From positions 1-50,621 of the forward strand of contig CAYMNG010000006.1 of assembly GCA_964391765.1 (NCBI GenBank): a stretch of DNA of 50,621 nucleotides. Direction: 5' to 3'. Below the pieces are notes generated by a model that saw nothing but the letters and a program-made list of their open reading frames with translations, was not told the origin of the DNA and searched no databases. Position 1 is the stretch's first letter, and each line of letters starts with the position of its first letter. Both the position numbers and the translations under genes were made by a program. Below are positions 39,296-48,028 of this stretch, in pieces. Source of the stretch: UBA10649 sp964391765 (GTDB taxonomy: Bacteria > Actinomycetota > Actinomycetes > S36-B12).

Positions 39296-40791
39296 TGGTC
39301 CTCCTTCGTCGATCCGGACTGCGGCGCGCTCGCCGCGGTGCTCACCGCGACGGCGAACCGCGCGGCCGCCGCGTTCGACGGGAGCACGCGCACACCGGCG
39401 TCCGCGAGGATCGCCGCCTGGGCGGCCAGGCCCTGCGGATCGCCCGTCGTGCCGCAGACCGAGCCGATGACGACGAGCTCCCGGCCGGCGGCCGCCGCGG
39501 CGGCCCGGGCGGCGCGGACGGCGTCGGCGAGCGGTGTCGCCGGGTCGTCGGCCGCCCCGTGACCGAGGACCAGGTCCACCAGGAGGACCCCGACGTCGGC
39601 CCGGTCGCCGGCGCGGACGACGTGCTCGGCCCGGGCGGCGGGGTCGATCATCGGGTGCGGCCGGCCGGCGGTGAACTCGTCGTCGCCCAGGTCGAGGATC
39701 TGTGCCGTCAGGCCGGCGCGGCCGATGATGACCTTGGCCTCGCCGGCGAGCGTCCCGCCGGTGTACAGGCCGAGGATCCCCGCGGCGACGGTGCCCGGCC
39801 CGGCGTCGAGTGCCGGCTCGCTCGTCTCGTCGCGGCGGACCGGGACGCCGAGCAGGGCGGCGGCCGCGGCCGCGCCGGCCGCCAACGTCCCGCGAACGAC
39901 GACACCGTCGGGTCGGTCGGTGTCGTCGAGGCCGAGCAGGCAGGCGACCGCGGGCCGGCTGAGCGCCCCCAGGCGCGTCAGCAGGCGATCGGCGACGGCC
40001 GGCGCCGGCGGCTTGGAGACCAGCACGACGACCTCGACCGACGGGTCGCCGGCGAGCAGGTCGAGGGCGAGGTCGGTCATGCGGCCGCCGACGTCGACGG
40101 ACAGGTCACGGCCGCCGACGCCGATGATCTGACCGACCCCGACGCCGACGGCGTCGAGCTGGCAGGCGATCTCCTGCGCGCCCGTCCCGGATGCGGCCAC
40201 GATGGCGACCGGGCCCGGGCGTACGACGTTGGCGAACCCGAGCGGCACGCCGTCGAGGATCGCGGTGCCGCAGTCCGGGCCCATGAGGAGCAGCCGACGT
40301 TCCACGGCGAGCGCCTTCAGGCGGATCTCGTCGGCGACGTCCACGTTGTCGGAGAAGCAGAACACGTGCAACCCCTGCCGCAGCGCCTGCTCGACGACGA
40401 TCGGGGCGTACGTGCCCGGCGTCGAGATCGCCGCGACCGTCAGCGCCGCGTCCGCCGCCAGGCCCTCGGTGACGGTCGCCGGCCGCGAACGTGCGGTCGG
40501 CTCGCCGACCGTGTCCTCGGCGGACAGCGCCGCGGTCACCGCGTCGATCGCCGCGTCGGCGGGTCCGGCCGACGTGGCCCGGACGACGACGACGAGGTCG
40601 TCCGGGGCCGGTGACAGGTCCGCGGGGAGCATCCCGGACTCGGCGAGGATCGCGAGGTTCGCCGGGGTCCCCATGACCGCGCCCACCCGGAGCACCCCGT
40701 CCATCCGCTGCGCGCCCGCCGCGAGGGCCATCAACGTCACGGAGTCCCGATAGAGCCGGGGGAACACCCGGCCGGACAGCACGTCCGCCAT
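39292..40791 (-). CDS. fdrA: FdrA/AllF, acyl-CoA synthetase-like subunit of oxamate carbamoyltransferase
   Basis: A 499-residue protein with the layout of the succinyl-CoA synthetase alpha/beta-like FdrA family. The N-terminal half has a Rossmann domain with LYRDSVTLMALAAGAQRMDG, AALTVAAISTPGTYAPIVVE, FCFSDNVDVADEIRLKALAV and LLLMGPDCGTAILDGVPLGF. The second half reads GPVAIVAASGTGAQEIACQL, IIGVGGRDLSVDVGGRMTD and a C-terminal flavodoxin-like domain (VLLVDLVLGHGAADDPATPL, VIGSVCGTTGDPQGLAAQ). A GTG one codon earlier is possible, but AGGAG is better spaced to the ATG at 40791. It follows AllH after 25 bp and overlaps AllG by 4 bp. Confidence 0.92.
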   Translation of the reverse strand: MADVLSGRVFPRLYRDSVTLMALAAGAQRMDGVLRVGAVMGTPANLAILAESGMLPADLSPAPDDLVVVVRATSAGPADAAIDAVTAALSAEDTVGEPTARSRPATVTEGLAADAALTVAAISTPGTYAPIVVEQALRQGLHVFCFSDNVDVADEIRLKALAVERRLLLMGPDCGTAILDGVPLGFANVVRPGPVAIVAASGTGAQEIACQLDAVGVGVGQIIGVGGRDLSVDVGGRMTDLALDLLAGDPSVEVVVLVSKPPAPAVADRLLTRLGALSRPAVACLLGLDDTDRPDGVVVRGTLAAGAAAAAALLGVPVRRDETSEPALDAGPGTVAAGILGLYTGGTLAGEAKVIIGRAGLTAQILDLGDDEFTAGRPHPMIDPAARAEHVVRAGDRADVGVLLVDLVLGHGAADDPATPLADAVRAARAAAAAAGRELVVIGSVCGTTGDPQGLAAQAAILADAGVRVLPSNAAAARFAVAVSTAASAPQSGSTKEDQ

Positions 40792-40816
40792 CACCGCTCC
40801 TGGGATGTCATGGTCG

Positions 40817-41632
40817 CTACGCGACGATCGGGAGTCCGGCCGGTCGACCGGACCCGACGGCCTCGGCGCCCGCGACGACGCCGTGCAGGAGATCCAGGCC
40901 GGACGTGGCTCCCCAGCGCCGCGCGTCGGCGAGCACCTGCTCGGCCGTCGCGCTCTGGCCGGTCGCGTCGAGGAGGGTGTGGACGCGTTCGCAGAACGAT
41001 CCGTGCACCGCCGCGTGCAGGTCGTGCGCAGAGGTCCGGGTCGTCCGGGGGAGCAGGGTCGTCACGACGACGGCGGCGGCGGCCACGCGCGCCCGGGCCG
41101 GCGCGTCGAGCCGGTCGGCGCGCTGCGCCGCCGCGAGGGCGGCGAGCACGCCGACGATCACGTCGTCGCCGGCCGGGGTTGAGCCCGGCCCGGCACCGAC
41201 CAGCGCGCGAAGGACGCCCGCGGCGCCCGGCCGGCCGTCGACCAGTGCCCGTGCGAGGAGCGGCGCGAGCGCACGCTGTCGTCGGGGGTCCGGCGTCGGC
41301 GCGCCGGCTTCGGCGCTGGCGGCGAGCAGCGTGCGCAGGCGGGCGACGGCGGCCTGTCCCCAGTGCCGCAGGTCCAGCGGTCGGCCGGCGACCCGGTCGC
41401 GGCGGACGCCGTCGCGAAGCCGCGCCGCGTCGGACTCGTCCGGCAGGTGGATCCCGCCGGGCACCAACCCCCGCTCGCCCCAGGTGATCGGGACCAGGCC
41501 GCCGACGGCGCCCGGGGCGGCGAGGACGATGCCAGACTGTCCGACATGGACGACCGTCATTGCCGCGGTGCGCTTCCAGTCGATGTCATGGGCCACGCGG
41601 AGGCGACGAGGCAGAGGCGGAACGCCATGCAT
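40817..41632 (-). CDS. allH: AllH/YlbF family protein (DUF2877), oxamate carbamoyltransferase subunit
   Basis: A DUF2877 protein of 271 residues from ATG 41632. The diagnostic block is LVGAGPGSTPAGDDVIVGVL, the family's G-x-G-x-G-L/S-T-P-x-GDD motif; RTSAHDLHAAVHGSFCERVH also fits. It is the third component of AllFGH. An in-frame TTG 29 codons earlier would leave only 11 bp to the divergent PucR gene and is less likely, though neither start has a good ribosome site. The protein heads the six-gene operon, with the promoter presumably in the 98 bp upstream under PucR control. Confidence 0.87.
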   Translation of the reverse strand: MHGVPPLPRRLRVAHDIDWKRTAAMTVVHVGQSGIVLAAPGAVGGLVPITWGERGLVPGGIHLPDESDAARLRDGVRRDRVAGRPLDLRHWGQAAVARLRTLLAASAEAGAPTPDPRRQRALAPLLARALVDGRPGAAGVLRALVGAGPGSTPAGDDVIVGVLAALAAAQRADRLDAPARARVAAAAVVVTTLLPRTTRTSAHDLHAAVHGSFCERVHTLLDATGQSATAEQVLADARRWGATSGLDLLHGVVAGAEAVGSGRPAGLPIVA

Positions 41633-41730
41633 CACACTGAGGAACGTAGGGCCGGGCGAGCCGGTGCGCAGCGTCCTGATCGGACGCGGTTGCGCGCTCG
41701 GGTTGTCCCAATCAGACAAGGGGGTTCGCG
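41633..41730. promoter_or_regulatory. Divergent control region between the all-type operon and pucR
   Basis: This 98-bp gap must hold both promoters. CCTGATCGG (41676-41684) and CCAATCAGA (41708-41716) form an imperfect inverted repeat around the middle and are a candidate PucR site. AAGGGGG (41719-41725) is the ribosome site of pucR, six bases before its ATG. Confidence 0.4.
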
Positions 41731-43251
41731 ATGGCCGGCGTGACGGTCAAGGAGGTCCTCACCCTGGCCCCGATGTCCGGCGCCTACGTGCTGGCCGGCG
41801 CCGAGGGTCTGTCCCGGGTGGTGACCGGGGTCAACGTCATGGAGGTCCCCGATATCGAGGACTTCGTGAAGCCGGGCGAGATCCTGCTCACGACCGGATT
41901 CCCGGTGCACGAGCGTCCCGAGCGGCTCGTCGAACTGGTCCCGGTGCTCGTCGACCGCGGGCTGGCGGCGCTGGCGATCAAGCCGATGCGCTACCTCGCC
42001 CACCTGCCCGCCGACCTCGCCGCGGTCGCGGACGAGCACGCACTGCCCGTCGTCGTCATGCCCGACCAGACCTCGTTCAACGAGGTGATCGGCGCCGTCC
42101 TCGCGGTGGTGCTCGCCGACTACGGCGCCGAACCGGCCAGCGCGGAGGCGATCCGCGAACGCCTCACCGGGGTCGCGTTGTCCGGCGGCGGACTGGACGG
42201 CATCGCCGCGGCCCTGACGACGGCGTTGGACCGCGACGTGGCGATCGTGGACCCGGACGGGTTCGTGCTGGGATCCAGCCACGCCGTGGCGGACCTGTCG
42301 CGGCCGGGTGCCGAGCACGCGCGCCGATGGGAGTTCCCGATCACCGTCGGTGGCGTCGAGCGCGGTCAGATCGTGGTGTCCGGCGAGCCGGAGCCGACAC
42401 TGGGCCAGCGCCGGCTGGTCCGCCAGTCGTGCTTCGCGGCCGCCATGCACATCGCGCAGGCGTTGGCCAGCCTCGAACTGGACCGCAAGCTTCGGACCCT
42501 GTTCCTGGAGGAACTGGTGAGCGGGGTCGACCTCGACGAGCCGATGGTCCGGCAGCGGTCGCGGCTGTACGGCTGGGACCTCGGTGGCGAGCATCGTGTC
42601 CTGGTCGCGCGGTGCCGGACGGAACTGTCCGACGCGGCCATCGCCGCGGCCGCCCGTGACGTGCTCCCCACCCGATCGCTCGCGTGGTCGCGTGGCGTCG
42701 AGGTCGTCGCGATCGTGCCGCCGGCACCGCCGGCGCGCCGGCGCACCGGGCGCACACCCGCGACGACCGAGCGGGTGTGGCACGCCGCCCTCGGCCGGCT
42801 CGGGTCTGGACCGGTGGTCGTCGCCGGCGGCACGCTCGCGCCGACCCTGCTGGACCTCGCCGGCAGCCACGCGACGGCCCGGGAGGCGGTGGGGATCGCG
42901 CTGGCGACCGGCCGGCAGACGGCGCGCTACGACGACCTCCTGCTCGAGCGGCTCCTGCTGGCCAACCCGCCGGAGCTGCTCAGCACGTTCGCCGACCGTC
43001 AGATCGGGGCGCTGGTCTGGCACGACGCGGAGACCGGGGCCGACCTGTGCCGTTCGCTCGAGGTCTACCTCGGGCTGGGCAACGGGGCCGCCGCGGCCCG
43101 CGAGCTCTTCATCCACTACAACACCCTCAAGCACCGGCTGCGGCGGATCGGGGAACTGACCGGGGCCGACCTGCACGACCCCCGAAGCCGGCTCACGCTC
43201 GCGCTGGCGATCGAGGCGCGCAAACTCCTCGGCCCGGGTCGGACGCGTTGA
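41731..43251 (+). CDS. PucR family transcriptional regulator
   Basis: A 506-residue regulator. The N-terminal PucR domain (VTVKEVLTLAPMSGAYVLAG, VNVMEVPDIEDFVKPGEILL, KPMRYLAHLPADLAAVADEH) is followed by a GGDEF-like middle and a C-terminal HTH_30 domain: SLEVYLGLGNGAAAARELFI, HYNTLKHRLRRIGELTG and DPRSRLTLALAIEARKLL. PucR proteins control purine and ureide catabolism in response to pathway intermediates. The gene is divergent from the operon it most likely regulates. ATG follows AAGGGGG. Length is normal. Confidence 0.93.
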   Translation: MAGVTVKEVLTLAPMSGAYVLAGAEGLSRVVTGVNVMEVPDIEDFVKPGEILLTTGFPVHERPERLVELVPVLVDRGLAALAIKPMRYLAHLPADLAAVADEHALPVVVMPDQTSFNEVIGAVLAVVLADYGAEPASAEAIRERLTGVALSGGGLDGIAAALTTALDRDVAIVDPDGFVLGSSHAVADLSRPGAEHARRWEFPITVGGVERGQIVVSGEPEPTLGQRRLVRQSCFAAAMHIAQALASLELDRKLRTLFLEELVSGVDLDEPMVRQRSRLYGWDLGGEHRVLVARCRTELSDAAIAAAARDVLPTRSLAWSRGVEVVAIVPPAPPARRRTGRTPATTERVWHAALGRLGSGPVVVAGGTLAPTLLDLAGSHATAREAVGIALATGRQTARYDDLLLERLLLANPPELLSTFADRQIGALVWHDAETGADLCRSLEVYLGLGNGAAAARELFIHYNTLKHRLRRIGELTGADLHDPRSRLTLALAIEARKLLGPGRTR

Positions 43252-43273
43252 CCGGGTGGTTCCGCGGGCCGGC

Positions 43274-44314
43274 TCAGCCCGGGAAGTCCGGGCGCAGGAA
43301 CGGGTTCTCCCACAACTGGGTCCCGTCCTGGACGGTGAACCCGGCCAGCGTCGGGTGGGTCATGGTGAACACCGCGGTGCACGGGTCGTCGATGCGCAGC
43401 CCCCAGCCGCGGGCCAGGAAGTGCTGCTGCAGGCGGCCTTCCACGAGCCGGTCCGTCGTCCCGACCGACATCTGGCGGACGGACCGCTGGATGTCGTCGC
43501 TGGCCGGCAACAGCAGGTCGCACTCGACCCCCTGCACGTCGACGTGCAGCAGGTCGGTGGGGACATCGTCGGCGAGCAGGTCACCCAGCGCGATCGCCGG
43601 CACGTCGTGGTGGGACAGGTGCGCACCGCGGTAGTCGACGTCGGTCCCGGGCAGGGTCCACACGGCCCCGCCCATGTCCCCGTCGTCCAGATCGGGGAAC
43701 TGCAGCGTCGTCGTCGTGTGCCAGGCGGCGGCCTCGACGACGACGAGGTCGACCGGTGGCCGGGCGGCGAGGCGCGCGGTGATCTGCGCCGTCGAGCCGG
43801 TGATCAGCTCGGCGGTGACCTCGTTGTCGGCCGCGTGCCGCATCGCCCAGCCCGCTCGCGTCGCGTCGGCCTCGACGGCGATCGCCCGGGCGACGAGGCC
43901 GCGCCGGCGGGCCAGCACGATGCCGGCCACGCTCCACGGCGCCCACCCGGCACCCACCTCGACCACGCGGAACGTCGTGTCGGCGGCCGCGAGCGCGGCA
44001 CCCAGGCACGCGTACTCGACGTCCTCGCTGCGGTAGGTGTCGTCGGGGATCGGCAGGTCGACCGACACCCGACCGGCGAGGTCCGTCGGCGCCCACGGCA
44101 GCATCGCGACCCGGGTACGCACCCCCGTCCAGTCGACGAAGAAGTCCGGGTGCGGGTCGGGGACGATCGGCGAGCGCATGGACTCCAGCAGCGCCGGCAG
44201 GTCCGCGGCGCCGATGGGCGTCGTCCAGCCGTTGCCCAGACTCGGCACCGGCGGCGGTCCGGGCACGACGCCGGGATCCGGGGGCGGGCCGGAGCGCCGC
44301 CACAGTGAACGCAC
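43274..44314 (-). CDS. FkbM family methyltransferase
   Basis: A 346-residue class I SAM methyltransferase. The SAM motif is TFRVVEVGAGWAPWSVAGIV; AIAVEADATRAGWAMRHAAD is motif II with the acidic residue; DLLHVDVQGVECDLL is the FkbM-typical D-x-Q-G-x-E-x-x-L block. A proline-rich N-terminus of about 25 residues precedes the domain. FkbM-type enzymes O-methylate sugars or polyketides, often in surface-glycan clusters. Here it is convergent with pucR and 22 bp from its end, with no glycan gene beside it. The acceptor is unknown. Confidence 0.8.
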   Translation of the reverse strand: MRSLWRRSGPPPDPGVVPGPPPVPSLGNGWTTPIGAADLPALLESMRSPIVPDPHPDFFVDWTGVRTRVAMLPWAPTDLAGRVSVDLPIPDDTYRSEDVEYACLGAALAAADTTFRVVEVGAGWAPWSVAGIVLARRRGLVARAIAVEADATRAGWAMRHAADNEVTAELITGSTAQITARLAARPPVDLVVVEAAAWHTTTTLQFPDLDDGDMGGAVWTLPGTDVDYRGAHLSHHDVPAIALGDLLADDVPTDLLHVDVQGVECDLLLPASDDIQRSVRQMSVGTTDRLVEGRLQQHFLARGWGLRIDDPCTAVFTMTHPTLAGFTVQDGTQLWENPFLRPDFPG

Positions 44315-44373
44315 GGGCCAGAGCCTAGGGCGGGGACGCCCGGTGCGAAGCGCGTCGTTCGCCGATCACCGGG

Positions 44374-44379
44374 TAGAGT
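44374..44379 (+). promoter_or_regulatory. -10 box TAGAGT for the GreA-like gene
   Basis: TAGAGT in GGGTAGAGTGTCGC matches the actinobacterial TANNNT -10 pattern and lies 54 bp before the GreA-like ATG. No clear -35 is seen. Confidence 0.4.
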
Positions 44380-44433
44380 GTCGCTCTCGTTTGCTGTTTC
44401 CCCGCTCGGGGGTACTCGGAAGCTGGTGACGTG

Positions 44434-44838
44434 ATGTCGACGGATTCGGTGTGGATGACGCCGGCTGCCCTGCAGCGGCTGCGAGACGAACTCGCCACGC
44501 TGGAGGGGCATGCGGCGACCGACGCCGAGCGCGTGCGGATGCACGAGCTGCGCGAGCTCATCAGCCAGGCCGAGGTCGACAGCAAGCCCGACGACGGGCT
44601 GATCGAGCCGGGGATGAAGGTCACGGTGCGATTCGCCGGCTCCGACGCGACGTCGACGTTCCTGTTCGGCAGTCGTGAGCTGGTCAGCCAGGATCCGTCC
44701 GTCGACGTCGAGGTCTACTCCCCGACGTCACCGCTGGGCGCCGCGATCTACGGCCGCTACGTCGGTGACGAGGTCAGCTACGCCGCGCCGGCGGGCGAGC
44801 AGCGCCTGACGATCGTCTCCGCGGTCCCGTTCGCGTAG
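44434..44838 (+). CDS. Short GreA/GreB-like transcription factor
   Basis: A 134-residue protein. An N-terminal helical part (MTPAALQRLRDELATLEGHA, ERVRMHELRELISQAEVDSK) is a shortened coiled coil, and the C-terminal part (IEPGMKVTVRFAGSDATSTF, YSPTSPLGAAIYGRYVGDEV, SYAAPAGEQRLTIVSA) is the GreA/GreB FKBP-like domain with the typical SP-x-S/T-P-L-G-x-A block. GreA stimulates RNA cleavage by backtracked polymerase through acidic residues at the coiled-coil tip; with the coil this short it is more likely a Gre-like regulator of polymerase than a true GreA. Start at ATG 44434; a GTG one codon before is possible. Confidence 0.83.
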   Translation: MSTDSVWMTPAALQRLRDELATLEGHAATDAERVRMHELRELISQAEVDSKPDDGLIEPGMKVTVRFAGSDATSTFLFGSRELVSQDPSVDVEVYSPTSPLGAAIYGRYVGDEVSYAAPAGEQRLTIVSAVPFA

Positions 44839-44867
44839 CCCGCGCCGCGGGGCCGGCGCACCTTCGT

Positions 44868-44924
44868 CGACCTTGAGCTTGTACCGCGTGTTCCCGGCTG
44901 GTACCCGGTACGAGCTCAAGATCG
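44868..44924. terminator. Bidirectional terminator between greA-like and ABC-F genes
   Basis: Bases 44868-44886 and 44906-44924 form a 19-bp stem with two mismatches, one of which is a G-U pair, around a 19-nt loop. It separates two convergent genes. Confidence 0.7.
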
Positions 44925-44948
44925 AGGAGACGCGTCGCGGCGAACCGG

Positions 44949-46748
44949 TCAGGCGATCGTCTCGCTGACGGCGTCCCAGCGCTGCTCGACCTGCGCGGCC
45001 TCGGCGAGCAGGTCGTCGATCGCCCCCACCCGCTCGGCGATACCGACGTAGTCGGACTGGTCGTGGTCGGCCAACGCGGCCCGGGCCTGGTCGACCTGCT
45101 CGTGCAGGCGGTCGAGCCGACGTTCGAGCGCCGCCAGTTCCTTCTGCGCCGCACGCAGTTCGGCCCCGGTGCTCCGCGGGATCCCGGCGCCGCCGGCCGG
45201 CACGGCGGCGGCCGTGCGCGATGAGGTCGGCACGGCGGCGGCCGCCAGTCGCAGGTACTCCTCGACCCCGCCGGGCAGGTGCCGCAGCCGGCCGTCGAGG
45301 ATCGCGTACTGCTGGTCGGTGACGCGCTCGAGGAAGTAGCGGTCGTGGCTGACGACGAGCAGCGCACCGGGCCAGGAGTCCAGCAGGTCCTCCACCGCGG
45401 CGAGCATGTCGGTGTCCAGGTCGTTCGTCGGCTCGTCGAGGATCAGGACGTTCGGCTGGTCCAACAGCACGAGCAGCAGGTGCAGTCGTCGTCGCTGGCC
45501 ACCGGACAGGTCGCGCACCCGGGTCGACAGGTGGGTACCGGCGAAGCCCAGGCGTTCGAGCAACTGCCCGGGTGTGAGCTCTTGCGCCGACGACCCGGTG
45601 CCGAGGGTGTAGGTCGTCCGAAGCCGGGCGAGGACGACGCGGACCGGGTCGTCGAGGTGGTCGTCGAGCTCGTCCAGGCGCTGCGTCAGCGTCGCGACCT
45701 TCACCGTCTTGCCGCGCTTGACCCGGCCGCTCGTCGGCGCCAGCGATCCGGCGACCAGGCTCAGCAGGGTCGACTTGCCCGCGCCGTTCGCGCCGAGGAT
45801 CCCCCTGCGCTCGGCCGGGGCCAACCGCCATTCGACCCCGTGCAGCACCTGCCGATCGCCGTAGGACACGCTCACGTCGAGCAGGTCGACGACGTCCTTG
45901 CCCAGGCGCGAGATCGCCAGCGACTGCAACGCGATCGGATTGCGGATCGGCGGCACGTCGGCGATCAGGGCCGTGGCGGCGTCGATCCGGAACTTCGGCT
46001 TGGACGTCCGGGCCGGCGGCCCGCGGCGCAGCCAGGCGAGTTCCTTGCGGGCGAGGTTCTGCCGTCGTTGCTCGGTTGCCGCGGCCTGCCGGTCGCGTTC
46101 GACGCGCTGGAGGATGTACGCCGCGTATCCGCCCTCGAACGGCTCGACGATCCCGTCATGCACCTCCCACGTCGTGGTGCACACCTCGTCCAGCAGCCAG
46201 CGGTCGTGCGTGACCAGGAGCAGCGCGCCGGCGGATGCCGACCAGCGCGTGCGCAGATGACCACCCAGCCAGGTGATCGCCTCGAGGTCCAGGTGGTTCG
46301 TCGGCTCGTCGAGGGCGAGGACGTCGTGCTCGCCGATCAGGACGCGGGCGAGGCTGACCCGGCGACGCTGTCCCCCCGACAACGTCGCGACGTCGCCGTC
46401 CCACGGGACGGTCCCGAGCAGCCCGTCGACGACGTCGCGGACCCGTGGGTCGCCGGCCCACTCGTGCGCCGGCCCGGTTCCGACCACGACCTGCTCGACG
46501 GTCCGGCCGGGCGGCAGCTCGTCGCCTTGGGTCAGCATCCCGAGCCGGGTGCCGCCGCGGATCGTGACGCGCCCGCCGTCGGGTTCGCGGCGGCCGGTGA
46601 GCAGGTCGAGCAGGCTGGACTTGCCGTCCCCGTTGCGGCCGACGATCCCGATCCGGTCGCCCTCGCCGATCCCGAGCGACACCGCGTCGAGGACGACCCG
46701 GTTCGGATACGCCAGGTGCAGATCCTGCGCGCCGAGGAGGTGTGCCAT
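44949..46748 (-). CDS. ABC-F family ATPase (Uup/EttA-like)
   Basis: A 599-residue protein with two ABC domains and no membrane segment. Domain 1 has Walker A GRNGDGKSS, signature LSGGQRRRVSLARVL and Walker B DVLALDEPTNHLDLEA; domain 2 has GANGAGKSTLLS, DLSGGQRRRLHLLL and NVLILDEPTNDLDTD. The linker between them (about 225-300) is the ABC-F interdomain arm that reaches the ribosome. A C-terminal coiled coil (LRAAQKELAALERRLDRLHE and on to ERVGAIDDLL) marks the Uup branch. Such proteins act on ribosomes or on DNA branch intermediates. The gene is monocistronic, convergent with the GreA-like gene and divergent from the flavoprotein. Confidence 0.93.
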   Translation of the reverse strand: MAHLLGAQDLHLAYPNRVVLDAVSLGIGEGDRIGIVGRNGDGKSSLLDLLTGRREPDGGRVTIRGGTRLGMLTQGDELPPGRTVEQVVVGTGPAHEWAGDPRVRDVVDGLLGTVPWDGDVATLSGGQRRRVSLARVLIGEHDVLALDEPTNHLDLEAITWLGGHLRTRWSASAGALLLVTHDRWLLDEVCTTTWEVHDGIVEPFEGGYAAYILQRVERDRQAAATEQRRQNLARKELAWLRRGPPARTSKPKFRIDAATALIADVPPIRNPIALQSLAISRLGKDVVDLLDVSVSYGDRQVLHGVEWRLAPAERRGILGANGAGKSTLLSLVAGSLAPTSGRVKRGKTVKVATLTQRLDELDDHLDDPVRVVLARLRTTYTLGTGSSAQELTPGQLLERLGFAGTHLSTRVRDLSGGQRRRLHLLLVLLDQPNVLILDEPTNDLDTDMLAAVEDLLDSWPGALLVVSHDRYFLERVTDQQYAILDGRLRHLPGGVEEYLRLAAAAVPTSSRTAAAVPAGGAGIPRSTGAELRAAQKELAALERRLDRLHEQVDQARAALADHDQSDYVGIAERVGAIDDLLAEAAQVEQRWDAVSETIA

Positions 46749-46806
46749 GTCCGGACAAGCGTAGGCGAGACCGATCCCGGCACCCCGTCCGTCCTAGGCT
46801 GCACCG

Positions 46807-48018
46807 GTGACCCGGGTCGTGATCGTCGGGGCCGGCTTCGCCGGGCTGGCCTGCGCGCGAGGCCTCCAGCGGGCCGGTGGATTCGACGTCACGGTGGTGG
46901 ACCGCAACCCGTACCACGTGTTCTCGCCGCTGCTGTACCAGGTCGCGACCGGCGGGCTGCCCGAGGACGACATCGCCTACCCGATCCGCGCAGCCCTGCC
47001 GCACGCGCGATTCCGACGCGGCGACGTGGTCGCGGTCAGCACGACGAACCGGACGATCCGACTCGACGACGGAACCGTCATCGACTGGGACCGCCTGGTC
47101 CTGGCGACCGGGAGCACCGGGACGACGTTCGCGATCCCCGGCGTGGCGGAGAACACGCTGCAGATGAAGACGATCCCGCAGGCCCGAGCGATCCGACGGC
47201 AGTTGCTGCAGGCCTACGAGGACGTCGACCTCGGGCGTCGGCCGGCCGAGTCGCTGCGCGTCGTCGTCGTCGGCGGCGGCCCGACCGGAGTCGAACTCGC
47301 CGGGGCGATCGCCGAGCTGCAGCGGGCGATGCGGCGGGAGTTCGCGCACGTGTACTCCGCGGCGTCGGTCACGCTGGTCGAGGCCGGCCCGCGGCTCCTG
47401 CCGACCTTCGGCGAGCGGTCGTCCGCGCGCGCGACGCGCGATCTGCAGCGGCTCGGCGTCGTGGTGCGCCTGGACGCACCGGTCGAGCGGATGCACGCCG
47501 GCGCGGTGCGGCTGGCCGGCGGCGACGTGCTCGTCGCCGGCACCGTCATCTGGGCCGCCGGGGTCATGGCCGACCCGCGCTGGAGCGGTCTGGGGCCCGC
47601 GGACCGCGCCAATCGGCTGCCGGTGTCGGACACCCTGCGGCTGCACGACGACGTGTGGGTGATCGGCGACCAGGCGCACGCCGGCGCCGACGGTGGGCGT
47701 CCGCTGCCCATGGTCGGTTCGGTGGCGTTGCAGATGGGGCACTACGTGGCGCGATCCCTCGTCCGCGAGCGCGAGGGCAGGCCGCCGCGGCCGTTCGCCT
47801 ACCGGGACAAGGGGCAGATGGCGACGATCGGCCGCCACCGGGCGGTCGCGGAACTGGCCGGCGGGATCCGCCTCACCGGCACGCTGGCGTGGCTGGCCTG
47901 GCTGGGCCTGCACCTGATGTACCTGACCGGCGGCCGGCAACGGGTCAGCGTCATCGCCGACTGGGTGTGGAACTACCTGGTGTGGGGGGTCGGGCCGCGC
48001 CGGACGCTGATCGACTGA
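46807..48018 (+). CDS. Type II NADH dehydrogenase-like flavoprotein (Ndh)
   Basis: A 403-residue FAD/NAD(P) oxidoreductase. The FAD-binding start is RVVIVGAGFAGLACARGLQR, followed by VVDRNPYHVFSPLLYQVATG, typical for NDH-2. The NADH-binding domain has VVVVGGGPTGVELAGAIAEL, and the second FAD motif is DDVWVIGDQAHAG. The C-terminal membrane-binding region is LAWLAWLGLHLMYLTGGRQR with an amphipathic WVWNYLVWG helix. It passes electrons from NADH to menaquinone without pumping protons. It starts at GTG, 58 bp from the divergent ABC-F gene, and ends 10 bp from the convergent secreted-protein gene. Confidence 0.93.
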   Translation: MTRVVIVGAGFAGLACARGLQRAGGFDVTVVDRNPYHVFSPLLYQVATGGLPEDDIAYPIRAALPHARFRRGDVVAVSTTNRTIRLDDGTVIDWDRLVLATGSTGTTFAIPGVAENTLQMKTIPQARAIRRQLLQAYEDVDLGRRPAESLRVVVVGGGPTGVELAGAIAELQRAMRREFAHVYSAASVTLVEAGPRLLPTFGERSSARATRDLQRLGVVVRLDAPVERMHAGAVRLAGGDVLVAGTVIWAAGVMADPRWSGLGPADRANRLPVSDTLRLHDDVWVIGDQAHAGADGGRPLPMVGSVALQMGHYVARSLVREREGRPPRPFAYRDKGQMATIGRHRAVAELAGGIRLTGTLAWLAWLGLHLMYLTGGRQRVSVIADWVWNYLVWGVGPRRTLID

Positions 48019-48028
48019 CCGGTCGCGA

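Noticed and set aside
41633..41719. Longer allH starting at TTG 41719
   Set aside because: It would leave 11 bp for two divergent promoters and cover the likely PucR site; the extra residues lack family-like features.
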